From G963663615 sp963663615 (GTDB lineage: Bacteria; Bacteroidota; Ignavibacteria; Ignavibacteriales; Melioribacteraceae): a stretch of DNA of 64,000 nucleotides. Numbering within the stretch: position 1 is the first letter of the stretch; each line of letters starts with the position of its first letter. The translations under genes and the position numbers were made by a program. Shown one piece after another: positions 1-8,309 of this stretch. The notes beneath the pieces were generated by a model, which had not been told where the DNA came from, did no database searches, and worked only from the letters and a program-made list of their open reading frames with translations. The stretch is from positions 496,001-560,000 of the forward strand of contig OY760517.1 in the NCBI GenBank assembly GCA_963663615.1, in the 5' to 3' direction.

Positions 1-283
1 TACCACCGGCTGTAAGGTTAGACGTATCGGTTGTTAGAGCTACTGCTGGAATTGCCGGTCTGTTTAAATCATGGCTAAGTCTAATCATAAACTCGGCAGC
101 GATATGCTGGGCATCTGCCGCACTGCCACCATTACCACATAACAATAGTTTTTTACCGTTTTTAAACGATTCTATTAATAAATCTATAGCTTCGGTTATA
201 TCCTTTTTACAAGCATCAACCATAAGAGTTTTTACTTTACTGCTTTCGTTAAGTGAATCAATTATAAAATTTTGTAAATTCAA
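1..283 (-). CDS. gmhA: Phosphoheptose isomerase (SIS domain), C-terminal part outside the window
   Basis: Partial gene entering from the left edge on the minus strand. The translation begins at a TTG at 283 preceded by GGAG at 289-292 and gives about 94 residues. These contain the SIS-domain signature CGNGGSAADAQHIAAEF and the segment ending LTTDTSNLTAGG, both typical of GmhA. The enzyme isomerises sedoheptulose 7-phosphate to D-glycero-D-manno-heptose 7-phosphate in the cytoplasm, the first step toward ADP-heptose for lipopolysaccharide. The gene lies 17 bp downstream of the GGGP synthase gene on the same strand and is probably co-transcribed with it. DiaA, another SIS protein, resembles GmhA, but the motif wording fits GmhA better. 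Confidence 0.85.
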   Translation of the reverse strand, partial: MNLQNFIIDSLNESSKVKTLMVDACKKDITEAIDLLIESFKNGKKLLLCGNGGSAADAQHIAAEFMIRLSHDLNRPAIPAVALTTDTSNLTAGG

Positions 284-300
284 TTTTCACTCCGATATAA

Positions 301-1053
301 TCAATAATCAATTTTATGATGAATGGCTTTTGAAAATTCTTTGAGCTTGTTCCAGTTATCGACATCTTCAAAATAGTTGCCAGTAACAATAATATTTGCA
401 CCGCTACCAACTTTCGAAGCGGCTGTTTCGGCATCTCTTATACCACCACCAACAATAAGGGGAACGCTGCAATACTCCGAAACCATTTTTACCATCTCAT
501 CAGGTACAGGATTATCAGCACCAGAACCAGCTTCAAGGTAAATCATGCTCATTCCCAAATACTCACCGGCGAGGGCAGTTGCAGCAGCAATTTCGGGTTT
601 ATTGCGTGGGAGCGGCTGGCTATTACTCATGTACTCGGCAGTTGTTCTTTTACCGGAATCAACAAGCATATAACCGGTTGAAAGCACTTCAATGCCGGCA
701 GCTTTTACCATAGGTGCAGCCAACACATGTTTCCCTATTAACTGATCTGCATTTCTTCCGCTAATAAGGGATATATAGAGTATCCCGTCTGCAATGCTAC
801 TAACCTGACTAACAGATCCGGGGAAAATAACCACCGGAAGTTTGGTTACTTCTTTTATTTTGGAAATACTTTCATCAAGGGTATTTTTAATCATTAGGCT
901 GCCACCAATAAGGAAGCCATCAACATCAGCTTCAACACATTTCAGAATAAATTCCTGAAATCTGTCGTCAATTACCTTATCGGGATCAATAAGGACTAGC
1001 CATGCAGCCCCTTTTTCCAAAACAGTTTTATTTAAATGTTCGTATATTTTCAT
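301..1053 (-). CDS. Geranylgeranylglyceryl-phosphate synthase family protein (PcrB-like)
   Basis: TIM-barrel prenyltransferase of about 250 residues that joins a polyprenyl diphosphate to sn-glycerol-1-phosphate, forming an ether bond. Counting from two codons before the chosen ATG, visible family motifs are DPDK at about 25-28, GGS at 52-54, the phosphate-binding YLEAGSGA at about 174-181 and VGGGIR at 203-208. I start at the ATG at 1053 (MKIYEHLN) rather than the in-frame TTG six bases upstream; neither has a good ribosome site. Homologues in Bacteroidetes and relatives are known to make GGGP-type products in vitro. What lipid this one feeds cannot be read from the window. A -33/-7 promoter candidate lies 32 bp upstream and gmhA follows directly. 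Confidence 0.85.
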   Translation of the reverse strand: MKIYEHLNKTVLEKGAAWLVLIDPDKVIDDRFQEFILKCVEADVDGFLIGGSLMIKNTLDESISKIKEVTKLPVVIFPGSVSQVSSIADGILYISLISGRNADQLIGKHVLAAPMVKAAGIEVLSTGYMLVDSGKRTTAEYMSNSQPLPRNKPEIAAATALAGEYLGMSMIYLEAGSGADNPVPDEMVKMVSEYCSVPLIVGGGIRDAETAASKVGSGANIIVTGNYFEDVDNWNKLKEFSKAIHHKIDY

Positions 1054-1085
1054 CAGCAAGTGATAATCTTTTAATTTAATTGCAA

Positions 1086-1114
1086 CAAATATAATAAACT
1101 TAATTTTAAGTCAA
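1086..1114 (-). promoter_or_regulatory. Bacteroidetes-type promoter for the GGGP synthase-gmhA pair
   Basis: On the minus strand TATATTTG (1093-1086) matches the TAnnTTTG -7 box exactly. A TTG at 1114-1112 lies 18 bp upstream, one base short of the usual 19-20. The box ends 32 bp before the ATG at 1053, the same spacing as in other candidates in this window. Confidence 0.5.
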
Positions 1115-1140
1115 TGTAAAATAAGCGGGACTACAAAAAA

Positions 1141-1347
1141 ATGGTTCAAAAAACAAAAATAATTGGAGAAAATGTAAATTTATTTCCCGATTTTTGTGAC
1201 TATTATTGTAAATATTCTGCGTTTGCCGATCCCAGTGCCATAGGTGCATGCAGGAAAGACCTTGCAGTATGGTGCAAATTTCTGAATAAATATAACAATA
1301 AACACAATAAATGTCTTGCTAAGGGACATACCAAAGGTAAAAATTGA
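1141..1347 (+). CDS. Small cysteine-rich protein of unknown function
   Basis: A 68-residue basic protein that I do not recognise. It has five cysteines (about residues 19, 23, 37, 45 and 58) in an aromatic-rich middle section (CDYYCKYSAF, WCKF), followed by a Lys/Asn/His-rich tail. No signal peptide or membrane segment is visible, so it is probably cytoplasmic; the cysteine spacing could bind a metal, but this is only inference. It is translationally coupled to the next gene: its TGA stop (1345-1347) overlaps that gene's TTG start (1344) in the four bases TTGA. There is no strong ribosome site, only an A-rich leader. Confidence 0.6.
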   Translation: MVQKTKIIGENVNLFPDFCDYYCKYSAFADPSAIGACRKDLAVWCKFLNKYNNKHNKCLAKGHTKGKN

Positions 1348-1883
1348 GAAAAATCACAGCAAATTTTTTCAGAAAGATCAAATCAATAACAGACACGCCA
1401 TCCTTAAGAATGATGATTGCGTTTATTGTTTTTACCGGCGTAATGTGTATAATCAGTGCTATTATCTGGGTTTATTTTACTGTTAATTATAATGCCGGGT
1501 TAGGTTTTATTGTTCATATTACAGGCATACTATGCGGTATAACAGGTTTACTTTTCCGCAGGGATGATCTTGAATATATCTATATCGCCTTTTCTGTATC
1601 AGGTAGTTTTATAGGCTTTTTTGTTGGCAGATACCTTACTTACCTGTTTGTTACACTTAATAGCGAAACAAATGATGTGTTAGCTGTATTACAAACTGAT
1701 CATATATACAATTTTTCATTCTTTATTAACCACACGTTTAACAATTTCAATTTTCTTAATTTGTTATGGTTAGTTATAGTATGTCTTGAGACCTTGTATA
1801 TCTCCCGGATGAATTACAGGATATTTGATCCTGAATATACTCTTTCTACAAACTATGCCGAATTGAGGAAAAAAGAAAGATAG
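1344..1883 (+). CDS. Hypothetical integral membrane protein
   Basis: A 179-residue protein of unknown function with about four hydrophobic segments (roughly residues 23-48, 54-70, 79-105 and 129-150) and a charged N-terminus and C-terminus. It starts with TTG overlapping the stop of the Cys-rich gene before it, so the two are almost certainly one operon and may act together at the membrane. No family motif was recognised. The C-terminal tail is rich in Lys/Arg/Glu, so it probably faces the cytoplasm. Confidence 0.6.
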   Translation: MRKITANFFRKIKSITDTPSLRMMIAFIVFTGVMCIISAIIWVYFTVNYNAGLGFIVHITGILCGITGLLFRRDDLEYIYIAFSVSGSFIGFFVGRYLTYLFVTLNSETNDVLAVLQTDHIYNFSFFINHTFNNFNFLNLLWLVIVCLETLYISRMNYRIFDPEYTLSTNYAELRKKER

Positions 1884-1994
1884 ATTTGTTTTACCAAAAA
1901 TTAACAAATTACTTTCTTGTAATATCTCTAAATCAAATATTGTAAGCAGAGAATAACTATTGTTGGTAAGCTCAATCAAAACATGGCTAACAGC

Positions 1995-2026
1995 ATTTGT
2001 CGAACCACGGTTGGTTCAAAACAAAT
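1995..2026. terminator. Hairpin between convergent genes, possible terminator
   Basis: GAACCA (2002-2007), loop CGGT, TGGTTC (2012-2017), extended by an outer stem ATTTGT (1995-2000) with ACAAAT (2021-2026). It sits between two converging genes, where a shared terminator would be expected, but no clear T-run follows on either strand. Confidence 0.3.
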
Positions 2027-2035
2027 CAAAAAACA

Positions 2036-2650
2036 TTATTTGGTAACAGGCTGTCTAATAACAGTTTTTAGTTTTTCAGGAGCAGTTTTACGCGGGTCAC
2101 CAAGATAAATTTCGTGATGTTTACCCTTTAACTTATAACCATTTTCGAAAGCAAACTTATGCATTGCGTCAATTGTTGGTCCCTCATCCGAATAGGAGCC
2201 TGTATATAGTATTTGAACAGATATACCCTCTTCATATTTTTCAAGTCGCAAGTCATTCAGTCTGGCAGGGTTCTTTTTCTTTTTAAGCACATCCCTGCTT
2301 TGTTCAAATAATTCGGAAGTGATGAAATCAGGCATCATTATCATGGCTGTCCATAACCAGTCGTTTTTGTTGCTTGAAGAAAATTCCTCCATGTTCTCCA
2401 TGTACCATAAACCTTCCAGGGGCATAACCGTATAATCGGGAGTGTTTTCAATATTCTTGTTCGCAAATTTAACAGTATATGCCATTCCGTATAAAGCTTC
2501 AATACTCTCTTGGTAAAGCTTACTGGTATTTGGGTCGCCATGCCCATCAATCATCAAATATTGTAAAACGGGTACTTCAACCAGACTAAAATTCTTTCCG
2601 GATGGCTTATACAGATGTTTCAGCTCTTTTTTATAATCAACTTTTTCCAT
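2036..2650 (-). CDS. GyrI-like small-molecule-binding domain protein
   Basis: About 204 residues, beginning MEKVDYKKELKHLY. The sequence resembles stand-alone GyrI-like (SOUL/BacR effector-binding fold) proteins, with the typical opening VPVLQYLMIDGHGDPN, the central MPLEGLWYME and a closing KHHEIYLGDPRKTAPEKLKT. Such proteins lack a DNA-binding domain and are thought to bind small hydrophobic ligands; some relatives hydrolyse cyclopropanoid toxins. The reading frame stays open 28 codons further upstream, but a TAAATTTG -7 box lies at 2690-2683, inside that extension and 32 bp before this ATG, so I take 2650 as the start. It is transcribed divergently from the GSCFA gene. Confidence 0.75.
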   Translation of the reverse strand: MEKVDYKKELKHLYKPSGKNFSLVEVPVLQYLMIDGHGDPNTSKLYQESIEALYGMAYTVKFANKNIENTPDYTVMPLEGLWYMENMEEFSSSNKNDWLWTAMIMMPDFITSELFEQSRDVLKKKKNPARLNDLRLEKYEEGISVQILYTGSYSDEGPTIDAMHKFAFENGYKLKGKHHEIYLGDPRKTAPEKLKTVIRQPVTK

Positions 2651-2682
2651 TCTCAATTTCCACAAGTTTTTGAATTTATACA

Positions 2683-2690
2683 CAAATTTA
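2683..2690 (-). promoter_or_regulatory. -7 box (TAAATTTG) upstream of the GyrI-like gene
   Basis: Exact TAnnTTTG match on the minus strand, 32 bp before the chosen start. No TTTG -33 box is visible at 19-20 bp. It supports the shorter gene start. Confidence 0.4.
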
Positions 2691-2748
2691 GATTGTATTT
2701 TATTATTTTGCTTTTCATATCTTGCTTTTTTCAAAATTTTGATGAACT

Positions 2749-3744
2749 ATGGATTTCAGAACAGAAATAAAACTTGCCAAATCGCAAACTGATATAAACT
2801 ATTCAGATAAAATAATTACTTTTGGCTCCTGCTTTGCCGAAAATATAGGTGAGTATTTTAACCGTTACAGATTTAATGTACTACCCAATCCATTTGGTGT
2901 ACTATACAATCCGGTATCAATATACAACGCAATTAAACGTACTGTAAAAGGTGCTCAATTTACACCGGAGGAGATAGTTTACAACCAGGAAGAATGGCAC
3001 AGCTTTTATTTCCATAGTGATTTCTCTACACCTGATAAGGATAAACTACTTGAGAATATAAATAGTATAACAAACAAAACATTGCAGTATCTTAAAGAGG
3101 CAAGTTTTGTTGTAATTACATACGGAACTGCATTTGTTTACAGGTATAACGAAACAGGGAAAATTGTTTCGAACTGTCATAAAATACCTGCCAAACAATT
3201 TACCCGCGAGTTGCTGGATATGGAAACAGTGACCGATAGTATCAGTAATACGGTAGAACTTTTGAACAAAATAAATCCCTCGTTAAAAATTATTTTTACT
3301 GTTAGTCCGGTTCGCCACTGGAAAGACGGTGCAATTGATAATATGAGGAGCAAATCGATCTTACTGCTTGCAATTCATGAAATAGTGAGTAGTAAAGAGA
3401 ATTGCACCTATTTCCCTTCATTTGAAATAATGATGGATGACTTGCGGGATTACAGGTTTTATGAAAACGATATGCTGCACCCAAGCAGTACAGCTGTTAA
3501 ATATATTTGGGAAAAGTTTGGTGATGTTTTTTTTACAAGTAAAACCAGAGAAATAATGACCAAAGCATTTAAAATTGACAAAGCACGAATGCACAGGGTA
3601 AAAAATAAAAATAGCGATAGTTACAAAAAGTTCGTTATGAGAACGATAAAACAAATTGAAGAACTAACTAAAGTTGAAGCAAGTATAAATTTGATTTCGG
3701 ATATGGACTACTTCCGTGAAGAGCTTAATTCATATTCCGAATAA
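2749..3744 (+). CDS. GSCFA-domain protein (SGNH-hydrolase-like)
   Basis: 331 residues with the family-defining GSCFA motif at residues 26-30 (ITFGSCFAENIGEYF), followed by NPFGVLYNPVS. A C-terminal DMLHPS, near residues 241-246, supplies the Asp-x-x-His pair expected of SGNH-type esterases. GSCFA proteins are widespread in Bacteroidetes and are thought to act as acyl- or acetylesterases on carbohydrates, though few have been characterised. There is no signal peptide, so it is probably cytoplasmic. It is transcribed divergently from the GyrI-like gene and stands alone; the next gene has its own promoter. Confidence 0.8.
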   Translation: MDFRTEIKLAKSQTDINYSDKIITFGSCFAENIGEYFNRYRFNVLPNPFGVLYNPVSIYNAIKRTVKGAQFTPEEIVYNQEEWHSFYFHSDFSTPDKDKLLENINSITNKTLQYLKEASFVVITYGTAFVYRYNETGKIVSNCHKIPAKQFTRELLDMETVTDSISNTVELLNKINPSLKIIFTVSPVRHWKDGAIDNMRSKSILLLAIHEIVSSKENCTYFPSFEIMMDDLRDYRFYENDMLHPSSTAVKYIWEKFGDVFFTSKTREIMTKAFKIDKARMHRVKNKNSDSYKKFVMRTIKQIEELTKVEASINLISDMDYFREELNSYSE

Positions 3745-3785
3745 TCATTATTAAGGCAAAATTATCCAGATATACACAAAATACT

Positions 3786-3817
3786 TTTGTGGTTATACAC
3801 CTCTTTTTATAAATTTG
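3786..3817 (+). promoter_or_regulatory. Bacteroidetes-type -33/-7 promoter
   Basis: TTTG at 3786-3789, a 20-bp spacer, then TAAATTTG at 3810-3817, an exact match to the Bacteroidetes primary sigma consensus TTTG-N19/20-TAnnTTTG. Expected transcription start is near 3824, giving a leader of about 33 bases before the ATG at 3857. This is the best promoter in the window. Confidence 0.7.
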
Positions 3818-3856
3818 GGCGGGTAAAATAAAAACTAAATCAAACGAGAGGTTATA

Positions 3857-5236
3857 ATGAAGAAAACATTCCTGCTATTAGTCTGTGCAATACTAAGCCT
3901 TAATGTATATGGGCAGTCAATAAAAACTTTGTTGCCAGATGAGATAGCAAAAAAAACTGAGAATTTTGCAAAATTTGATAGCATTGTAACTGCAGATTCA
4001 AAAATCCATCCATACGTGGTATTTTACTATTTGAAGTTTATTGAGCATGATGATACTTCTACTATTACGTTAGGCAAAACCAGACTACAATACCAAAAAC
4101 TTCATCGTAACTGGAAAGAAGAGATATTGAACCAGAAGGTTGATTATCTTGAAGCACAGAGAGAGGCAGCCGAAGAAGAATATAGCTCAACTCATGCAAG
4201 AGCAACAGCAGGAATGCTAACTTTACCACCCCGTGGATTTAAGCTTCGCGAAGCTCCAACCAAAAGTTTATTTGATGATAATTTGGCAAGCTATATATTC
4301 TATATTTTTGCAACAGATAATTTTAATGAAAAATACGATGCAGGGATTGATTACTCAAAAAAACTGAAAGAAGCATCGGTTAAGTTTAATAACAAAGTTA
4401 ACCAATTTGTTAAAAATCTTGATAAATACAACAGAAGCCAGAAGTATGATTTCATTGATATGATTATCGATAAATACTATTTGTTTAAGGATACACCACA
4501 TTCTGGCAAACTTGAAAAATCTTCTTATGATCTTTATGAAGTTATAGGAATGATTTTAGACAAGGAGTTTGATGCAAATATTACTTTGTACGGTGGTGTT
4601 ACAACAACTTTTGTTAAATCTCTTACAAAGGTTGAAAACTCATTTGATGTTTCTGATTACCGTTTCCCTTATACACGCTTTCAAAATACCGTTGAAAGTG
4701 AACTTAGTCCAGTTGTTTCAGTTACAGCCGGATTAAAATACCCTATCAGGGAAAAGAAAACATGGTTTTCATATTTAAATTTTGAGCTTGGTTTTTCACT
4801 TTCCAATTCATTCGATTCCAAATTTTTGTATCTAAAGACCCGTTCGGTTGCCGAATCATCACCTGACCAGCAATATCTTTTTGTTGGTAAATTCTCTGAC
4901 AAGGTTGAAAGCGGTTCGGAGTTAATATTTAATGGTATGTTTACCGCAACTGTATATCACATATTTAAGGATTTGTACATTGACGCAGGTGTTTATGGAC
5001 AATTTGTTGATTTTGAAATAATTACGAAAACCGAACGTGAAGTTAGCACTCTTAAATCGCCCGACAGCCGTGACTTTGAAGAATATACACCAACTACAAC
5101 ATATAGTGTATCCGAATTAAAAGCATTTCCGGTAATCTCACTTAAGTGGGATTTTTACAAGTATGCCGGAGTTGCGTTCAACTACCTTGTTCCGGATGCA
5201 CAAAATCTATTATTGTATGTAAAATATGAGATGTAA
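3857..5236 (+). CDS. Secreted protein of unknown function, probable outer-membrane beta-barrel C-terminus
   Basis: 459 residues with a clear signal peptide (MKKTFLLLVCAILSLNVYGQ). The N-terminal half is charged and helical, with lysine-rich segments around residues 85-115 and 150-215. From about residue 240 the pattern changes to alternating hydrophobic/polar strands (ITLYGGVTTTF, VSVTAGLKYP, LYIDAGVYGQF) and ends in ...LLLYVKYEM, as in outer-membrane barrels. I do not recognise a named family. It is preceded by a good promoter and a GAGAGG ribosome site, and the lipoprotein gene begins one base after its stop, so the two form an operon and probably act together at the cell surface. Confidence 0.6.
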   Translation: MKKTFLLLVCAILSLNVYGQSIKTLLPDEIAKKTENFAKFDSIVTADSKIHPYVVFYYLKFIEHDDTSTITLGKTRLQYQKLHRNWKEEILNQKVDYLEAQREAAEEEYSSTHARATAGMLTLPPRGFKLREAPTKSLFDDNLASYIFYIFATDNFNEKYDAGIDYSKKLKEASVKFNNKVNQFVKNLDKYNRSQKYDFIDMIIDKYYLFKDTPHSGKLEKSSYDLYEVIGMILDKEFDANITLYGGVTTTFVKSLTKVENSFDVSDYRFPYTRFQNTVESELSPVVSVTAGLKYPIREKKTWFSYLNFELGFSLSNSFDSKFLYLKTRSVAESSPDQQYLFVGKFSDKVESGSELIFNGMFTATVYHIFKDLYIDAGVYGQFVDFEIITKTEREVSTLKSPDSRDFEEYTPTTTYSVSELKAFPVISLKWDFYKYAGVAFNYLVPDAQNLLLYVKYEM

Positions 5237-5237
5237 A

Positions 5238-6764
5238 ATGAAAAACAGAATAATAATACTATTACTTGCAGTTGTGTTTATTTGGGGTTGTCAGGAAATT
5301 ACAACCGAAAACAATTATATAGATGCGTCTTTAAAAGATATTAAAGGATTTAAAGTAGATAGCTATTCGGCAAATAGTGCAGAGTTTTCCTGGATTGATA
5401 ATGTTGTGGATGAAGAATATTTTAAAATTGAGGTTTATGAATTTGGCAATAAACTTGTTATAGAGCAACAGTTTGAAGCGAATTCAACATCTGGTATTAT
5501 CAATTACAATTTTGGTACAGGAGCATATCGTTTTAAACTATCTGCTTACGGAGCAGGTGTTACTTCCGTAGTAACCGATCAGCTTTATTGTACAGTTGCT
5601 CGTCCCGAAATTACCAATATTAATTTTGATTTGGATGATCCGACAGCAATTAACGTTGACTGGAGCTATAACTATTATTATAAGGAATTTAAAATATATA
5701 AAAAGGTTAACGGAGGCTCAAAAGAGTTATTTACACAATTAGCAAATCCCACTTTTGTTGATGATATTTCGGCATATTCAGAAGTAGAATATGAAATATT
5801 ACCAGTGTTTGATAACCTTGATACACCGGGGCAAACTTACAAACTTGGTAAAATACCAACACTTAATGAGGCTAATGTTGCTACAAACGGTTATGCCAAT
5901 ATTGAGCCAGGATTTGTATATGTATCAGGTCAGAAGTCGTACTATTTTAGTGGAAGAGAATTAACACTTCTCAAGTTACCGTTTGCCGATCCTACACCGC
6001 AGATTGTAAATAGTATTGAGGAATACAGAATTTCGAAATTGACCGGTAGTGCTAATGATGGTTATCTTGCTTATATCTCTAATGATGATGATACCAAACT
6101 CCATTTCTTTTCAACTGAAAGCAATTCGGTAACTGATTCAATAAATCTGGGAAGTGAAACCGTAAATGCTCTTGTTTTTTATAATGGCTCTTCCAAAGCA
6201 CTGATAGGTACAGCTTCCGGTAAATTATATTTTGTTTCCAGAACCGGTGGAATTACAAAAACTGTTGACCTTGGTACGGAAGTAAATAACATTGAAGTTA
6301 ACCTTGGCAAAAACCTGTTTTATATACTTTGCGATAATAGTAAGCTAAAAGTATATAGCATGAGCAATTTGCAGGAAACAGAAGAAGTTACTTTTACGAG
6401 TACAAGTCAAACAAACAACAAGATATTTTATGTTAGCGGAGTTGATAAACTTTTTTACGCTTCCGGTTCAAAGCTTGAGAAATATAATACTGAATCGCTT
6501 CAATTGGTAAGCACGTATAATGCAGAAACAGATATTTCAAGTCTTTGTAAGTTTTCGGATTCAAAATTATTTATTGCAGAGGCTAATGAAATAAAAATTT
6601 ATAACCTGACAAGTAATTCAATTGATACGGAACACTCGGTGAGCATAAATCAACCAGTTAGTCAAATGGAGTACAGAAATGTTGATGGTACCGAGAAGTT
6701 ATTTTTTATTGAGCACCGATCAATGATGGTATCAACTTTTTCAAACGAGTGGGTAGTAGAATAA
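5238..6764 (+). CDS. Lipoprotein with fibronectin-III-like and beta-propeller-like regions
   Basis: About 508 residues, starting MKNRIIILLLAVVFIWGC; the cysteine near residue 18 fits a lipoprotein signal peptidase site. Residues about 35-200 look like two tandem FN3-type modules (FSWIDNVVDEEYFKIEVY; VDWSYNYYYKEFKIYKK). The remainder is a string of short beta repeats of the propeller type (LLKLPFADPTPQ; LHFFSTESNSV; LKVYSMSNLQ; LEKYNTESLQ). It follows the barrel-like protein by one base, so partnership at the outer membrane is likely. An ATG 12 bases upstream is in frame, but it overlaps the previous gene and would put extra residues before the signal peptide. Function unknown. Confidence 0.6.
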   Translation: MKNRIIILLLAVVFIWGCQEITTENNYIDASLKDIKGFKVDSYSANSAEFSWIDNVVDEEYFKIEVYEFGNKLVIEQQFEANSTSGIINYNFGTGAYRFKLSAYGAGVTSVVTDQLYCTVARPEITNINFDLDDPTAINVDWSYNYYYKEFKIYKKVNGGSKELFTQLANPTFVDDISAYSEVEYEILPVFDNLDTPGQTYKLGKIPTLNEANVATNGYANIEPGFVYVSGQKSYYFSGRELTLLKLPFADPTPQIVNSIEEYRISKLTGSANDGYLAYISNDDDTKLHFFSTESNSVTDSINLGSETVNALVFYNGSSKALIGTASGKLYFVSRTGGITKTVDLGTEVNNIEVNLGKNLFYILCDNSKLKVYSMSNLQETEEVTFTSTSQTNNKIFYVSGVDKLFYASGSKLEKYNTESLQLVSTYNAETDISSLCKFSDSKLFIAEANEIKIYNLTSNSIDTEHSVSINQPVSQMEYRNVDGTEKLFFIEHRSMMVSTFSNEWVVE

Positions 6765-6768
6765 TAGA

Positions 6769-7614
6769 TTATACGCTGCAGATCATACATTCCATCCAGC
6801 CGTCCTCTGGGCGGCTGAAATATTTGTTTTCACCAAGCCTTTCCTTTTCCATTTTACTTAAGTCGAATTTGTTTATTAGCTTGCCATCATGCTCTTTGAA
6901 TATCGCTTCAATTTTTTCCGAATTATAAGAATAAACTTTGCCATCTGGCATAATATCAGCTATACATCTATTAACCTGCTCCGGTATTGATTTTACATCA
7001 TTCTTTGCTGACTGGCTTGGTACAAGGTATTCGATTATAAAAGTATTGTTTTTCCCAACCGATTTAAAACCTTCAACAATTTTCCCGAATTCATATTCGC
7101 CTAAAAAGTATGTGGCATTTTCAAAAATTATCAAACTTGGATGATTGGAGTAAAACTCAGTGAATAGTTCGTTAAGTGATCGAAGAATTGATTCGGAACG
7201 AAAATCGGCAGTGAGGCATTTAATTTTTTCCGATATACCGGAATAGTGATTATCATAAAATAGCTGCTTTTCATCCATGCCGGAATAATCAATTTCGAAT
7301 ATTCGGTCAATTTTATTGTAATGCTCAATAAGAAGATCGAGTGCAGTTGCTGATTTACCGGGTGAAAGTAAAAGGATTAGCATTTTTTCATCACAATCGG
7401 CAAGCCGCTGTTCAATAAACTTGTTAATAACATGTTTACCATTCAGAACTACTTCTTCGTACCAACTGCAAATCTCAAAACATTGTGATATTAAATCCTC
7501 GGCAGGGGAAAGGTCCAAACGTTCGTAGTATTCCTTAATAAGCCTGTGCGAATAAGCTTTTTCGCTCCACTTAAGTGAAAGTGCATCTATCGGCTCAAGC
7601 TTAAATTTATTCAT
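6769..7614 (-). CDS. Methyltransferase-like protein (leucine carboxyl methyltransferase type), tentative
   Basis: 281 residues without signal peptide or membrane segments. The arrangement of a strand ending in LLLSPGKSATALDLL, an acidic strand end RIFEIDYSGMDEKQ about 25 residues later, CLTADFRSE, and SLIIFENATYFLGEYE resembles SAM-dependent methyltransferases of the leucine-carboxyl-methyltransferase type, with the glycine-rich loop weakly conserved. The assignment rests on this pattern only. It ends 4 bp from the converging lipoprotein gene and starts 2 bp after the alkylation-repair gene upstream on the same strand, so it is probably in an operon with it. The substrate is not indicated. 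Confidence 0.45.
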   Translation of the reverse strand: MNKFKLEPIDALSLKWSEKAYSHRLIKEYYERLDLSPAEDLISQCFEICSWYEEVVLNGKHVINKFIEQRLADCDEKMLILLLSPGKSATALDLLIEHYNKIDRIFEIDYSGMDEKQLFYDNHYSGISEKIKCLTADFRSESILRSLNELFTEFYSNHPSLIIFENATYFLGEYEFGKIVEGFKSVGKNNTFIIEYLVPSQSAKNDVKSIPEQVNRCIADIMPDGKVYSYNSEKIEAIFKEHDGKLINKFDLSKMEKERLGENKYFSRPEDGWMECMICSV

Positions 7615-7616
7615 AC

Positions 7617-8309
7617 TTAACCTTTTTTAGACTTTGCTATTAATCTACTCTGTATTTTTTCACTTGTCAACTCTCTATATGCATCTTTTCCAATCCATCT
7701 GCAAGTTTTGTTGTCAGATTCAGCAAGTTTTTCAGCTAATTCTATTGCAGGAGCATTAAGTGTTATATTCCGCTTTCCTATGTGTCGTAATGCCCAGTTA
7801 ACGGCTTTCCTTACGAAATTGCGATCATCAGTGGAGGCTTCCTCAACACATGTAAGAAAATGGATAAAATCGGAATCAGGTCTTTTTTTGTGGTGTACTG
7901 CAATAACTGCTATTAGTGCAAAAGCAGTTCTTTTTACAAACTCTTCCTCGCGATAACGCCACTGTTCAATTTTCTTGTCAACAAAGGGAAATTTATGGAA
8001 AAGATTCATGCAAGTCTGGTCGGTTAAATCCCACGAATTAAATTCCTTTACCCATTCATCGGCAGTTTGTTCATCTATTAACTTGTAATCGGCAACAAGC
8101 CCTGCAAGAATTCTTGGTTCATGGTATCCGCTATCCCAAAGTTGTAAGGCAAGTTGATGATTTGTTTTTATTTCCTTAGCCAAACCTCTTACAAATGGCA
8201 TGCTAACTCCAAAAGCTTTTTCGGTGTTTATGCCGAATTTAGCCATTCCAGTCTTGTTTTTAGTGTTTTCGGATTCCTTGAATTCCTGAAGTATTTTTTC
8301 GAGAGTCAT
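7617..8309 (-). CDS. DNA alkylation repair protein, AlkD-like (HEAT repeats)
   Basis: 230 residues composed of helical HEAT-like repeats, as in AlkC/AlkD DNA glycosylases. Typical segments are FGVSMPFVRGLAKEI, LWDSGYHEPRILAGLVADY, WDLTDQTCMNLF and FVRKAVNWALRHIGKRN. The family removes alkylated bases such as N3- and N7-alkylpurines from DNA without flipping the base. The length is normal for the family, and the W-D and D-x-x-x-x-x-F positions of the substrate cleft appear intact. It begins the minus-strand pair that continues into the methyltransferase-like gene two bases downstream. Start ATG at 8309. Confidence 0.8.
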   Translation of the reverse strand: MTLEKILQEFKESENTKNKTGMAKFGINTEKAFGVSMPFVRGLAKEIKTNHQLALQLWDSGYHEPRILAGLVADYKLIDEQTADEWVKEFNSWDLTDQTCMNLFHKFPFVDKKIEQWRYREEEFVKRTAFALIAVIAVHHKKRPDSDFIHFLTCVEEASTDDRNFVRKAVNWALRHIGKRNITLNAPAIELAEKLAESDNKTCRWIGKDAYRELTSEKIQSRLIAKSKKG

